Shown: piece after piece, positions 51,698-60,051 of the stretch
Layout of the letters: every line of letters begins with the position of its first letter
Position numbering within the stretch: position 1 is the first letter of the stretch
Assembly: GCA_963977005.1 (NCBI GenBank)
Contig: CAXBMQ010000014.1
Location: 1-64,000, forward strand
Reading direction: 5' to 3'
Origin: CAXBCP01 sp963977005
Lineage (GTDB): Bacteria > Pseudomonadota > Alphaproteobacteria > MPNO01 > UBA830
Length of the DNA stretch: 64,000 bases
Program-made: the position numbers and the translations under genes
The notes under the pieces: generated by a model
Seen by the model: only the letters and a program-made list of their open reading frames with translations
Database searches by the model: none
Told to the model about the DNA's origin: nothing

Positions 51698-52651
51698 ATG
51701 AACAAGCTTTCTTTGGCAGCGATTGCTGCCGTATCCGCCTTTTCCGTCGCCGGCACGGCATCGGCTCAGATCGTCGGCATCGCGACGACAAAGGGCGGCG
51801 CGACCGCTCAGGTTTCAAATGCGATTGCGAAAGTCGTTTCGCTTAAAAGCGATATCGAGGTGCGCACCCAGATCATGGGCGGCACACAGCAATACATCCC
51901 GGTCGTCAACGAGGGCGAGATAGCGTTCGGCCTGTCGAACCTGCCGCAATACACGATGGCAGTGACCGGCACGGGACTGTCCGCCGGTACGAAATACGAC
52001 AACCTGCGGATCGCCGCGACGATGATGGTGTTCCGGGTCGGGCCGATCGTCGCCCGCAATTCCGGCATCAACAAGTTGTCCGATCTGCGCGGCAAGCGCG
52101 GCCCCGCCGGGTTTAAGGCATCGCCGCTGTTCAACTACATATTTAGCGCCTTCCTCGCCAATGGCGGGCTGAGCATTGACGATGTTAAGAAGGTGCCCGT
52201 TATCGCGCTGCGCCAGCACTGGAACATTTTCAAGCAGGGCAAGATCGACGTCATGATCGGTGCTGTCGGCACGGGTGTACTCAAGGAAATCAACGTGGCC
52301 GTCAAAGGCGGGATCAAATACGTGTCGATGGACCCGTCGGACGAGGCCGTGAAGCGTTCACTGGCGGTCTTCCCGGGCTCCTATCTGCAGGAGGTCAAAC
52401 CCGCGAAGCCGCTGACCGGCGTGCTGGAACCGGTGAACGTGTTGCATTTCGACTACCTGCTCTGGACCCACAAGGGCGCCTCGAACGAGACGGTCTACAA
52501 GGTCGTGAAGACAATGCATGAGAACGAACAGGACCTGAAGGCATCCAGCCCGCTCTGGCGGTCGCATTCGTCGAAGCGGATGTCCAAGGACCAGGGATTC
52601 GAGATTCATCCCGGTGCGATGAAGTTCTACAAGGAAATCGGCGCGCGCTAA
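51698..52651 (+). CDS. TAXI-family TRAP substrate-binding protein, orphan
   Basis: A 317-aa periplasmic protein. Signal peptide 1-23 (VAGTASAQ), then the TAXI pattern VGIATTKGGATAQVSNAIAKVVSLKSDIEVRTQIMGGTQQYIPVVNEGEIAFGLSNLPQ. TAXI proteins bind ligands for fused DctQM permeases; no permease gene is near, and the gene stands alone with a terminator after it. The start has GAAGGG a few bases before the ATG. Confidence 0.9.
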   Translation: MNKLSLAAIAAVSAFSVAGTASAQIVGIATTKGGATAQVSNAIAKVVSLKSDIEVRTQIMGGTQQYIPVVNEGEIAFGLSNLPQYTMAVTGTGLSAGTKYDNLRIAATMMVFRVGPIVARNSGINKLSDLRGKRGPAGFKASPLFNYIFSAFLANGGLSIDDVKKVPVIALRQHWNIFKQGKIDVMIGAVGTGVLKEINVAVKGGIKYVSMDPSDEAVKRSLAVFPGSYLQEVKPAKPLTGVLEPVNVLHFDYLLWTHKGASNETVYKVVKTMHENEQDLKASSPLWRSHSSKRMSKDQGFEIHPGAMKFYKEIGAR

Positions 52652-52682
52652 AAATCGCGCCCGATGTCGTGGGCTAAAAATG

Positions 52683-52718
52683 AATCGCGGCCGGCCTTCG
52701 GGCCGCGCCGCGATTTTT
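52683..52718 (+). terminator. Intrinsic terminator
   Basis: AATCGCGGC plus CGGCC, loop TTCG, GGCCG plus GCCGCGATT with one bulged C, then TTTTT. A strong rho-independent terminator for the TAXI gene; the hydrolase gene starts 7 bp later. Confidence 0.93.
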
Positions 52719-52725
52719 CTGTCCG

Positions 52726-53547
52726 ATGAATACGCAACGCTTCACGTTGCCGCGCCCCGAACAGCGGAGCCACCAGGTGTCCGGCCTGCATGTGGAACAC
52801 GCCGTTCCGCTGGATGACGGGGCCTTCCGGCACCCCGTGCTGATGGTCCACGGCGCCTTTCACGGCTGGTGGGCGTATGCCAGATGGTTGACCTGGTTTG
52901 CCACGCTCGGTGTGCCCGCCTACGCGCTGTCGGTCCGCAATCACGAAGGCTCGCGCACTCTCAGTGCCGCCGAATACCGCGGGACAGGTATCGAACACTA
53001 TGTCGAGGACATCGGCACGGTTCTGGACTGGATCGGCGAACCGGCGATTCTGATCGGCCATAGTCTCGGCGGGGTGATGGTCCAGAAAACCGCCGAGGAC
53101 CGGAATGTTGTCGCCGTGGCCTGCATCGGTTCCGCCAGCCCCGCCGGTGTCGGCCCGACCCGTGATTTTACCTGGGACGAGGAAGAGCCGTTGATGTTCG
53201 ACCGCGCGCGCATGCGGGGCGCCATGTTCGAGGAGATCGACGATGCCGCCTTCGAGGCGATCTACAGCCGGCTTGTGCCGGAATCGACCCGTGCCCTGAA
53301 TCAGTCCGGCCTGGCAGGGGTCGATGTCGATCCGGCGAAAATTGCGGCGCCCATGCTGTTTCTCGGCACAGAACACGACGGGGTCGGTCTGCATCCCGCT
53401 GACAGACTGGCGGCGTTCTTCGATGCCGAACATATGACTGTTCCCGGGACCAGCCACGACGTATTGCTCGAAGACAGTGGGTTGAGGGTGGCCGCGCATA
53501 TTGTCGGCTGGCTGTGCCGGACGGTGCCCGGCTTTCTGCCGCGCTGA
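52726..53547 (+). CDS. Alpha/beta hydrolase
   Basis: A 273-aa alpha/beta-hydrolase-fold protein. Oxyanion region MVHGAFHGWWAYARW (40-54), nucleophile Ser113 in GHSLGG, acid Asp in GTEHDG, and His in PGTSHDV. The catalytic triad is complete. Esterase or C-C hydrolase; substrate unknown. It starts right after a terminator, so it must have its own promoter within that stretch or depend on read-through. Confidence 0.88.
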   Translation: MNTQRFTLPRPEQRSHQVSGLHVEHAVPLDDGAFRHPVLMVHGAFHGWWAYARWLTWFATLGVPAYALSVRNHEGSRTLSAAEYRGTGIEHYVEDIGTVLDWIGEPAILIGHSLGGVMVQKTAEDRNVVAVACIGSASPAGVGPTRDFTWDEEEPLMFDRARMRGAMFEEIDDAAFEAIYSRLVPESTRALNQSGLAGVDVDPAKIAAPMLFLGTEHDGVGLHPADRLAAFFDAEHMTVPGTSHDVLLEDSGLRVAAHIVGWLCRTVPGFLPR

Positions 53548-53562
53548 CGGCCAGTTTGCCGG

Positions 53563-54723
53563 TCAGGTCCGCTGTGCAATCCGTTCAAGGAAGTCGAGGC
53601 AGGCATCGATCTGCCCGATTTCGATAAATTCGTCGGGTTGGTGCGCCTGGGCGATATCGCCCGGTCCGCAAACGATGGCCGGTATGCCGGCCTCGGCAAA
53701 CAGGCTTGCCTCGGTCACGAAGGCGACCGTGCCGGTGCTGTTCAGGCCGGTTGCCTCGCGGGCGATCGCCTCGGCCACGGACCCGTTGGCTGCGTCCAGC
53801 GGCGGGACGGTAAACTCACAGATATTTTCGATGGCGCACGACGGATGGGTTGCCTGCATGGCCGGCAGAAGTTCGTCTTTTACCCATGTTTCGACCCGCG
53901 CAACGATCGCCGCAGGGTCAGTGCCGGGGATCGGACGGAATTCCCAGTTCAGCAGGCATTCGCGCGCGATGATATTGATCGCGTCGCCACCGCCGATCCG
54001 GCCGACATTGAAGGTCGTATAAGGCGGATCGAACCGCTCGTCGCGATCGGTCGCGGCAAGCTCGTCGCACAGCCTGTACAGATAGGATACCAGGGCGGCG
54101 GCGGCGCCGATTGCGTTTACCCCGTCCTGCGGGCGGCTCGAATGGGCCTCGCGGCCCCGCACCGTCGTCGTCATCGCACATATGCCCTTATGGGCGGTGG
54201 CGATCTGCATTCCCGTGGGTTCGCCGACGATCACGGCGGCGGGGCGGGGCAGTTCCGACAGGATCGTCTCGATCAACCGCCCGACGCCGAGGCAGCCGAC
54301 TTCCTCGTCATAGGAGAATGCGAAATGGATCGGCCGTTCCAGGTCCATGTCTGCGAAACGGGGCGCCATCGCCAGCGAACAGGCTATAAAACCCTTCATA
54401 TCGGCGCTGCCCCGGCCGTAGAATTTTCCGTTCGATTCCGTCAGGGTGAACGGGTCGGTCGACCAGTCCTGGCCGTCGACCGGCACCACATCCGAATGGC
54501 CCGACAGAACCACACCCCCCGCAATATCGGGTCCGATTGTGGCAAACAGATTGGCTTTGGCGCCGTCGGCCGACGGGATCAGCCGGGTGGAAGCGCCGCG
54601 ATCCGAGAGATAGTCGGCGAGATAGGCGATCAGCGGCAGGTTCGAATTCCGCGACGTGGTGTCGAAGGCGACGATATCGCGCAGCAGCGAAGTTGTTTCG
54701 GCCAGCAGGGTCGGCTCAGCCAC
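53563..54723 (-). CDS. argE: Acetylornithine deacetylase
   Basis: A 386-aa M20-family zinc amidohydrolase that frees ornithine from N-acetylornithine. Zinc-site segments are LSGHSDVVPVDGQDWSTDPF and FSYDEEVGCLG, with VGEPTGMQIATAHKGICAMTTTVRGREAHSSRPQDGVNAI for the dimer/lid domain. A GTG start at 54723 overlaps the trkH stop by 8 bp and gives the family N-terminus (MAEPTLLAETTSLLRDIVAFDT); a TTG at 54741 is the alternative. It may act on another N-acyl amino acid, but argD/argF nearby favour argE. Confidence 0.88.
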   Translation of the reverse strand: MAEPTLLAETTSLLRDIVAFDTTSRNSNLPLIAYLADYLSDRGASTRLIPSADGAKANLFATIGPDIAGGVVLSGHSDVVPVDGQDWSTDPFTLTESNGKFYGRGSADMKGFIACSLAMAPRFADMDLERPIHFAFSYDEEVGCLGVGRLIETILSELPRPAAVIVGEPTGMQIATAHKGICAMTTTVRGREAHSSRPQDGVNAIGAAAALVSYLYRLCDELAATDRDERFDPPYTTFNVGRIGGGDAINIIARECLLNWEFRPIPGTDPAAIVARVETWVKDELLPAMQATHPSCAIENICEFTVPPLDAANGSVAEAIAREATGLNSTGTVAFVTEASLFAEAGIPAIVCGPGDIAQAHQPDEFIEIGQIDACLDFLERIAQRT

Positions 54724-56164
54724 GCCAGAACCACGGCGCAAACAGCACGAGCACGGTGAACAGTTCGAGCCGGCCCAGCAGCATGCCGGCGCTCAGCACC
54801 CATTTTGCCGAATCCGGCAGGGAAGAATAATTGCCCGTCGGGCCGACGATATCGCCCAGCGCCGGCCCGACGTTGCAGATTGCCGATGCGGCGGCCGAAA
54901 TGGCTGTCAGGAAGTCGAGTCCGAGAAAATGGAGCAGACCCGAGAGCACCGCGAAAGTCAGCACGAACAGGAAGAAAAAGCTCATGACCGAGTTCTCGAC
55001 CTCGTCCGTGATCGGCTGACCGTTAAACGTGGCGATGAAGATACCGTGCGGGCGGATCAGATACTTCATCTGCATCTTCGCGGTCTCGTACAGGACCTGA
55101 TAGCGGAATATCTTGATCGAGCATGTCGTCGATCCCGCGCAGCCGCCGATAAACATGATGAAAAAGAACACGCCGGTGGCAAAGGCGCCCCAGCCGGCAT
55201 AGTTCGCCGACGAATAGCCGGTGCCGGTCATGATCGAGATCACATTGAACGCGGATTCCCGCAAGGCCCGAAAGACGTTGATGTCGTTGTTGAAATGATG
55301 CGCGAGCGTCACGGAGACGACAAAAAAGGTCACGATACAGAAGAACCATCGGACCTGGATATCCCGGAAGATGATCAGGGGTTTCCCGCGCACGGCCTGC
55401 AGATACAGGACGAACGGCAATGCGCCGAGCAACATGAAACAGGTGATGATCACTTCTGCGGTGGGATTCAGAAATGCACCGACCGATGCGTCACGGGTCG
55501 AAAATCCGCCGGTCGCGATAGTCGTCATGCCATGGGCGATAGCGTCGAAACCTTTCAGTCCCGCCAGCCAGAGCAGGGCGGCGCAGGCGGCCGTCAGCCC
55601 CAGATACACAAATCCCACGCCGCTCGCGATCTGCGCGACGCGGGGCAGGACTTTCTCCGACCGATCCGAAGATTCCATCTGAAACAGCTGGTTGCCGCCG
55701 ATTTTCAGCATCGGCAGGATTGCGATCGACATCACGATAATGCCGATTCCGCCGAGCCATTGCAGGATCGCACGCCACAGCAAAATGCCGCTGGGAGCGG
55801 TATCGAGAGAAGTGATAACGGTCGACCCGGTCGTGGTCAGTCCGGACATGGCTTCGAAAAAAGCGTCGGTGAAGCTGAGTTCGAGGTCGGCAAAGGCGAA
55901 GGGCAGCGCCGCGAAGAACGTCATCGCCAGCCAGCTCAGCGTGGTCAGCACAAATGCCTGGCGGACCGAAAACCGGTCGGGCGGCGCCATGGTGGTCAGA
56001 AGCAGGGTAATACCGATAAAGGCCGTCAACCCGGCAGAGCCGGCAAATACCTGCCAGTCCGGATGGCCCACCACCAGGTCGGCGACAAGCGGCGCGCACA
56101 TGGCGGCTGCCAGCGTCGTCAGCAGAATGCCGACAATGTAGAGAACGGGTCGGAAATCGAGCAA
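54716..56164 (-). CDS. trkH: Trk-type potassium uptake channel TrkH
   Basis: A 482-aa inner-membrane K+ transporter with four M-P-M repeats. Filter-like segments include FEAMSGLTTTGSTVITSLDTAPSGILLWRAILQWLGGIGIIVMSIAILPML, the TTGS and GGIGI hallmarks of TrkH. TrkA is not in the window. It overlaps argE downstream by 8 bp. Confidence 0.95.
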   Translation of the reverse strand: MLDFRPVLYIVGILLTTLAAAMCAPLVADLVVGHPDWQVFAGSAGLTAFIGITLLLTTMAPPDRFSVRQAFVLTTLSWLAMTFFAALPFAFADLELSFTDAFFEAMSGLTTTGSTVITSLDTAPSGILLWRAILQWLGGIGIIVMSIAILPMLKIGGNQLFQMESSDRSEKVLPRVAQIASGVGFVYLGLTAACAALLWLAGLKGFDAIAHGMTTIATGGFSTRDASVGAFLNPTAEVIITCFMLLGALPFVLYLQAVRGKPLIIFRDIQVRWFFCIVTFFVVSVTLAHHFNNDINVFRALRESAFNVISIMTGTGYSSANYAGWGAFATGVFFFIMFIGGCAGSTTCSIKIFRYQVLYETAKMQMKYLIRPHGIFIATFNGQPITDEVENSVMSFFFLFVLTFAVLSGLLHFLGLDFLTAISAAASAICNVGPALGDIVGPTGNYSSLPDSAKWVLSAGMLLGRLELFTVLVLFAPWFWRG

Positions 56165-56191
56165 GGCTCAGATCCTGTACTGTTGCGCAGG

Positions 56192-56584
56192 TCAGTTCAG
56201 GTGCCGGGCCTCGTGCGGGCAGTCGAGCGAAAAGGCCGGGACCTCGATATCGAATTTCTCACCCGATGGCGTGCTCATCTGGTAGCTGCCTTTCATGATG
56301 CCCGACGGCGTCGGCAGGGGCGTACCGCTGGTATATTCGTAACTTTCGCCGGGATTGAGAACCGGCTGTTCGCCGACCACGCCTGCGCCGCGCACTTCCT
56401 GCACGCGGCCCATGCCGTCGGTGATATGCCAGTAGCGCGTGAGCAATTGTACCGTCTCGGTGCCTTCGTTCTCGATCTGGACCCGATAGGCCCAGACATA
56501 CTGGGCATCGTCCGGCTCGGACTGGTCGTCGAGATAGATCGGTTCGACCTGAACGCGAATTTCTCGGGTAACGGCTGTATACAT
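56192..56584 (-). CDS. apaG: ApaG domain protein
   Basis: A 130-aa single-domain protein with a fibronectin-like fold. The start MYTAVTREIRVQVEPIYLDDQSEPDD and the conserved YVWAYRVQIENEG, RYWHITD and MKGSYQM are family signatures. Once linked to Co2+/Mg2+ efflux and diadenosine polyphosphate levels; its exact role is unclear. It lies 67 bp after metZ on the same strand, a common alphaproteobacterial order. Confidence 0.95.
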   Translation of the reverse strand: MYTAVTREIRVQVEPIYLDDQSEPDDAQYVWAYRVQIENEGTETVQLLTRYWHITDGMGRVQEVRGAGVVGEQPVLNPGESYEYTSGTPLPTPSGIMKGSYQMSTPSGEKFDIEVPAFSLDCPHEARHLN

Positions 56585-56651
56585 CGGTCGTATCCGGATT
56601 GTGGTGGCGCGCATCCTAGCGGATTTCCGCGCCAAGTGGAATTTGGCCTTT

Positions 56652-57857
56652 TTACGCTTTTGCTGCCGCGGCAAAGGCCTGTTCGAGGTCGTCCTGCACG
56701 TCTGCCGGATCTTCGAGGCCGACCGACAGCCGTACCATGCCGTCATCCAGACCCAGGAATTCGCGGTCTTCCGCGCTCAGACGCTGGTGGGTGGTCGTGG
56801 CGGGATGCGTCATGAGGCTTTTCGAATCTCCGAGATTGTTCGAGATATCGATCAGTTTGAGGGCGTTCATGAATTTGAAGCAGCGCTCCTTGCCGCCGTC
56901 GAGCGAAAACGTCACCAGACTGCCGAAATCGGACATTTGCGATGCCGCAAGTGCGTGCTGCGGATGGCTCTTCAGGCCGGGGTAGCGGACTTTGACAAGG
57001 TCGGAGCGTTTTTCGAGGAATTCCGCGATCTTCCGCGCGTTCTCACAGTGTCTCCGGATACGCAGGTCGAGCGTCTCGAGCCCCTTCAGCATCACCCAGG
57101 CATTGAACGGGCTGAGCGACGGGCCGGTATGCCGCAGGAACGGCTTCAGCGTGTTTTCGCAATAATCCTCGTCGCCGAGCACCATGCCGCCGAGGCATCT
57201 CCCCTGACCGTCGATATGCTTGGTTGCGGAGTACACAACGATATCGGCGCCGAGTTCCAGCGGTTTCTGCAGAAGCGGTGTTGCGAACACATTATCGACA
57301 ATGACTTTGGCGCCCGCTTTGTGGGCAAGCTCGGAGACCGCCCTGATATCGACGATGTCGAGACCCGGATTGGACGGCGTTTCCACGAAGACGCAGCGAG
57401 TCGGGCGTTTGAGCGCATCCGCCCACTGATCGAGATCGGTGCCGTCGACGATCGTCGTCTCGACACCCCATTTCGGGAGAATCTCGGTCAGAATATACAG
57501 ACAGGAACCGAACAGGGCGCGGCTGCCGACGACATGGTCGCCCGCCTGTACCATCGACGCCATGGACGCGAAGACCGCTGCCATGCCGGTGGCGGTGGCC
57601 TTGCCCACAGCGGCGCCTTCCATCAGCGCCATGCGGTCCTGGAACATGTCCACGGTCGGATTCGAGAAACGCGAATAGATGAACCGGTCGACCCGGTCCT
57701 TGAAAGCGTCTTCCGCCTGTTCCGCGTATTCGTAGACGTATCCCGACGTGGCGAAAATCGCTTCGCCGGTTTCGCCGAATTCGCTGCGCTTCGTTCCGCC
57801 GCGCACGGCGAGAGTCTGCGCACGCCAGCTGTCCTGAACGGGTTTATTGATTGCCAT
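56652..57857 (-). CDS. metZ: O-succinylhomoserine sulfhydrylase (or O-acetylhomoserine type)
   Basis: A 401-aa Cys/Met-metabolism PLP enzyme that forms homocysteine from an activated homoserine and sulfide. Start at the ATG after GGGAGCAG. The PLP lysine is in VYSATKHIDGQGRCLGG, and EDAFKDRVDRFIYSRFSNPTVDMFQDRMALMEG matches the MetZ branch. It is preceded by a SAM-II riboswitch and an intrinsic terminator, so it is repressed when SAM is abundant. Confidence 0.95.
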   Translation of the reverse strand: MAINKPVQDSWRAQTLAVRGGTKRSEFGETGEAIFATSGYVYEYAEQAEDAFKDRVDRFIYSRFSNPTVDMFQDRMALMEGAAVGKATATGMAAVFASMASMVQAGDHVVGSRALFGSCLYILTEILPKWGVETTIVDGTDLDQWADALKRPTRCVFVETPSNPGLDIVDIRAVSELAHKAGAKVIVDNVFATPLLQKPLELGADIVVYSATKHIDGQGRCLGGMVLGDEDYCENTLKPFLRHTGPSLSPFNAWVMLKGLETLDLRIRRHCENARKIAEFLEKRSDLVKVRYPGLKSHPQHALAASQMSDFGSLVTFSLDGGKERCFKFMNALKLIDISNNLGDSKSLMTHPATTTHQRLSAEDREFLGLDDGMVRLSVGLEDPADVQDDLEQAFAAAAKA

Positions 57858-57884
57858 TTTCTGCTCCCGGGCCTGTGCCCCAAT

Positions 57885-57911
57885 AAAAATCCCCGACCGA
57901 AGGGCCGGGGG
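57885..57911 (-). terminator. Intrinsic terminator in the metZ leader
   Basis: On the minus strand CCCC-GGCC (one bulged C), loop CTTC, GGTCGGGG is followed by ATTTTTATT. It lies between the SAM-II aptamer and the metZ ribosome site and probably is the expression platform through which SAM binding stops transcription. Confidence 0.8.
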
Positions 57912-57926
57912 TTCAGGAACCTCCGA

Positions 57927-57980
57927 CCTTTTAGCGATTTTTTTTACGTGGCCGCAAGCCGGTCGGCTCAAATCACCACG
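57927..57980 (-). promoter_or_regulatory. SAM-II riboswitch
   Basis: Read on the minus strand, the stretch contains the SAM-II pieces in order: P1 arm CGTGG, the conserved TGATTTGAGCC, CTTGC, the closing arm CCACG, an A-rich linker, and the pseudoknot segment CGCTAAAAGG. The 54-nt size and order match the alphaproteobacterial metA/metZ-type SAM-II aptamer. It controls metZ, whose ATG lies 69 bp downstream. Confidence 0.95.
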
Positions 57981-58015
57981 AGAGAGCAGCTAAATACGCT
58001 TCCCGACCATACCCG

Positions 58016-59047
58016 TCAAGCGGTGCTTTCCGGGTGCCCCTGCTGCCAGGCAAAGATGGCGGAGGTAAACAGCAGCATCGCACCGCCCTGATGGGCCCAT
58101 GCGATGTAGATCGATGCGCCGGTCAGGATCGTTGCGATACCGAGGCAGAACTGCAGCGCCGCGAAGACCGCCACCAGGGCGACGGCGCGCGAGGTTTCCC
58201 GCCGCTGCATCCACCACAGCGAAAGCGCCGCGACGACCGTACAGACCGCAAGTACCCGGTGGAGGAACTGTACCGTGCCGATATTCTCGAACAGGTTCAG
58301 CCAGACCGGCGATATCGACAGCGCATTCGGCGGGATCAGACGGCCGTCCATCAGCGGGAACGTGGTGAAAACGGCACCGCCGTCCATCCCTGCGACGAAG
58401 GCGCCCCAGATCATCGTGATGAATATCAGCATGGTCAGACCTCGCCCGCCGCGTGAGACCGGACCGCGGGCGCCGGCGATATCGGGCGACCGCGCTGCCC
58501 TCAGGCCGAGCGCGGTGTAGAGCATCGCGGCATAGATCGCGACCGCCAGGCCGAGATGTGCAGCCAGCCGGTACTGGCTGACCGACGGTTGATCGACGAG
58601 ACCGGATTTGACCATGTACCAGCCAAGCGCGCCCTGCAGGCCGCCGAGGATGAACAGGGTCGCCAGCCGCACCGTCAGCCGCGCCGGCAGGCGGTAGCGG
58701 ATCAGGAACCATGCGAAAGGTACAAAATAGGCGAGGCCGATAATCCGGCCGAGAACCCGGTGGAGATACTCGAGCCAGAAAATCCTTTTGAAATCCTCCA
58801 GCGCCATCCAGAAATTCAGTTTCTGGAACTCCGGCGATTCCCGGTAGGAATCGAAAACAGCAGTCCAGGCGGCCTCATTCATCGGCGGGATCCAGCCGGT
58901 AAAGGGCCGCCAGTGGACGATCGACAGGCCCGATTCCGTCAACCGGGTGATGCCGCCCAGCAGCACCATCGCGAAGACCAGTGCGCAACAGGCATAGAGC
59001 CAGTATTCGATCGCCTTGAGCGGCGCAGGGGGGCGTATCGTCGCCAT
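58016..59047 (-). CDS. ctaA: Heme A synthase (COX15/CtaA)
   Basis: A 343-aa membrane enzyme with eight predicted helices that oxidises heme O to heme A for cytochrome c oxidase. LGGITRLTESGLSIVHWRPFTGWIPPMNEAAW, EYLHRVLGRIIG and the late FLHRVLAV give the conserved heme-ligating histidines; AHLGLAVAIYAAMLYTAL supplies another. It is the type-2 form common in alphaproteobacteria and mitochondria (COX15). It implies an aa3-type oxidase elsewhere. Confidence 0.95.
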   Translation of the reverse strand: MATIRPPAPLKAIEYWLYACCALVFAMVLLGGITRLTESGLSIVHWRPFTGWIPPMNEAAWTAVFDSYRESPEFQKLNFWMALEDFKRIFWLEYLHRVLGRIIGLAYFVPFAWFLIRYRLPARLTVRLATLFILGGLQGALGWYMVKSGLVDQPSVSQYRLAAHLGLAVAIYAAMLYTALGLRAARSPDIAGARGPVSRGGRGLTMLIFITMIWGAFVAGMDGGAVFTTFPLMDGRLIPPNALSISPVWLNLFENIGTVQFLHRVLAVCTVVAALSLWWMQRRETSRAVALVAVFAALQFCLGIATILTGASIYIAWAHQGGAMLLFTSAIFAWQQGHPESTA

Positions 59048-59173
59048 ATTGCCAGCAGGGTCCGGACCCGTTGTTCAGCCGTAATCCCTGCTACCTAATC
59101 GGCGAAGACCCCGGAGGCAACAGTCTGCGGCGCTATGTCACCCGCCGGTCAGAAGACCGGCCGGCGCCGCATC

Positions 59174-59437
59174 TCAGTGCAACATCAGCGAATGATCCAC
59201 ATGGCGCGATTGTGCCGGGCTCAGAATTTCCGAGCCGGCGACCTTGACGGTATAAAGCGGCCCATCGATCTCGCGCTCCCAGAAATCGAGGAACTTGTGA
59301 AGTTTCGGAAAGGAAGGCGCCAGATCGAGCGACTGCCAGATATAGGTCTGGAGCAGGTCGAGATGATCGGGCATGCGGTAAATAATCTCCGCCGTGGTCA
59401 GGCGGTATCCGTTCAACTGGTGTTCGATCTCCGTCAT
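59174..59437 (-). CDS. Usg-family protein
   Basis: An 87-aa protein of the Usg family, named from its neighbourhood to trp genes in Caulobacter relatives. LTTAEIIYRMPDHLDLLQTYIWQSLDLAPSFPKLHKFLDFWEREIDGPLYTV is the conserved block. Molecular function unknown. It stands alone between ctaA and the TerB-like gene. Confidence 0.9.
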   Translation of the reverse strand: MTEIEHQLNGYRLTTAEIIYRMPDHLDLLQTYIWQSLDLAPSFPKLHKFLDFWEREIDGPLYTVKVAGSEILSPAQSRHVDHSLMLH

Positions 59438-59522
59438 GCGGGCAAAACTCCATGGTTGGGTACACGGAAATTCTGGCCGAATCTTGGTTAACCGACAATT
59501 AAAATCTAATTATTTCAATAGC

Positions 59523-59552
59523 TTGGCAACGCTCGGACGAGAGTGCTGCCAA
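59523..59552. terminator. 12-bp hairpin after the TerB-like gene
   Basis: TTGGCAACGCTC and GAGTGCTGCCAA pair with one mismatch and one wobble around GGACGA, 32 bp after the TerB-like stop on the minus strand. A U-poor but AT-rich stretch follows. Likely transcription end or mRNA 3' hairpin. It does not have the spacing of a CIRCE element. Confidence 0.5.
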
Positions 59553-59583
59553 AGTCCCGCAGCGCCCGGATGCCCGTGTAAAC

Positions 59584-59994
59584 CTAGAGGCGGGTGTGCC
59601 GGGCCCGTGCGCCGCGCTGTATGGCGGCTGCCGCCAGCGGATCGATTTCCAGATCGTAGGACAACACTTCGAGAAGCTGCAGTTCTTCCTGACTGGCATG
59701 GCCGTCGGCGGCGACGATCTCGCAGGCAAACGCGTATGCCGTCTCGCGCAGGCGCCCGGGCAGCGCTTCCTTGATCTGGGCAATCGCCGCATCGACGCCC
59801 CCGTCGCTGGCCAGCACCTCGGCGCAGGCTTCGGCATCCGACGTCAGGTCGTCGGGTTCGTAATCGTCGAAGGCCGGCATACGGTCCACGAGCTGGCCGA
59901 TACGCAGAAGTTCCACATCGGTCATCTCGGCGTCGATCGCCGATGCGATGACCATCGTGTGTACCAGGGCGGCGTGAGGATTTAGGCTGCTCAT
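59584..59994 (-). CDS. TerB-like (tellurite-resistance fold) protein
   Basis: A 136-aa all-helical protein with the acidic TerB/DjlA-like motifs MVIASAIDAEMTDVELLRI and ACEIVAADGHASQEELQLLEVLSYDLEID, each resembling an EF-hand-like acidic helix pair. Start at the ATG behind AAGGAGAAG. Single-domain TerB proteins are widespread and of unclear function; a link to tellurite is not implied. Confidence 0.85.
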   Translation of the reverse strand: MSSLNPHAALVHTMVIASAIDAEMTDVELLRIGQLVDRMPAFDDYEPDDLTSDAEACAEVLASDGGVDAAIAQIKEALPGRLRETAYAFACEIVAADGHASQEELQLLEVLSYDLEIDPLAAAAIQRGARARHTRL

Positions 59995-60051
59995 AACGAT
60001 ATCTTCTCCTTGTTGCCCCCGCACGTAATGCCCCGCCGCTGTGGCGTCAAG

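Noticed and set aside
54656..56815. 719-codon open frame on the plus strand
   Set aside because: Antisense to trkH and apaG; charged low-complexity composition and no signals.
59523..59552. CIRCE (HrcA) heat-shock element
   Set aside because: Some arm bases resemble CIRCE, but the spacing is 6 not 9 and the site lies downstream of a gene, fitting a terminator hairpin better.
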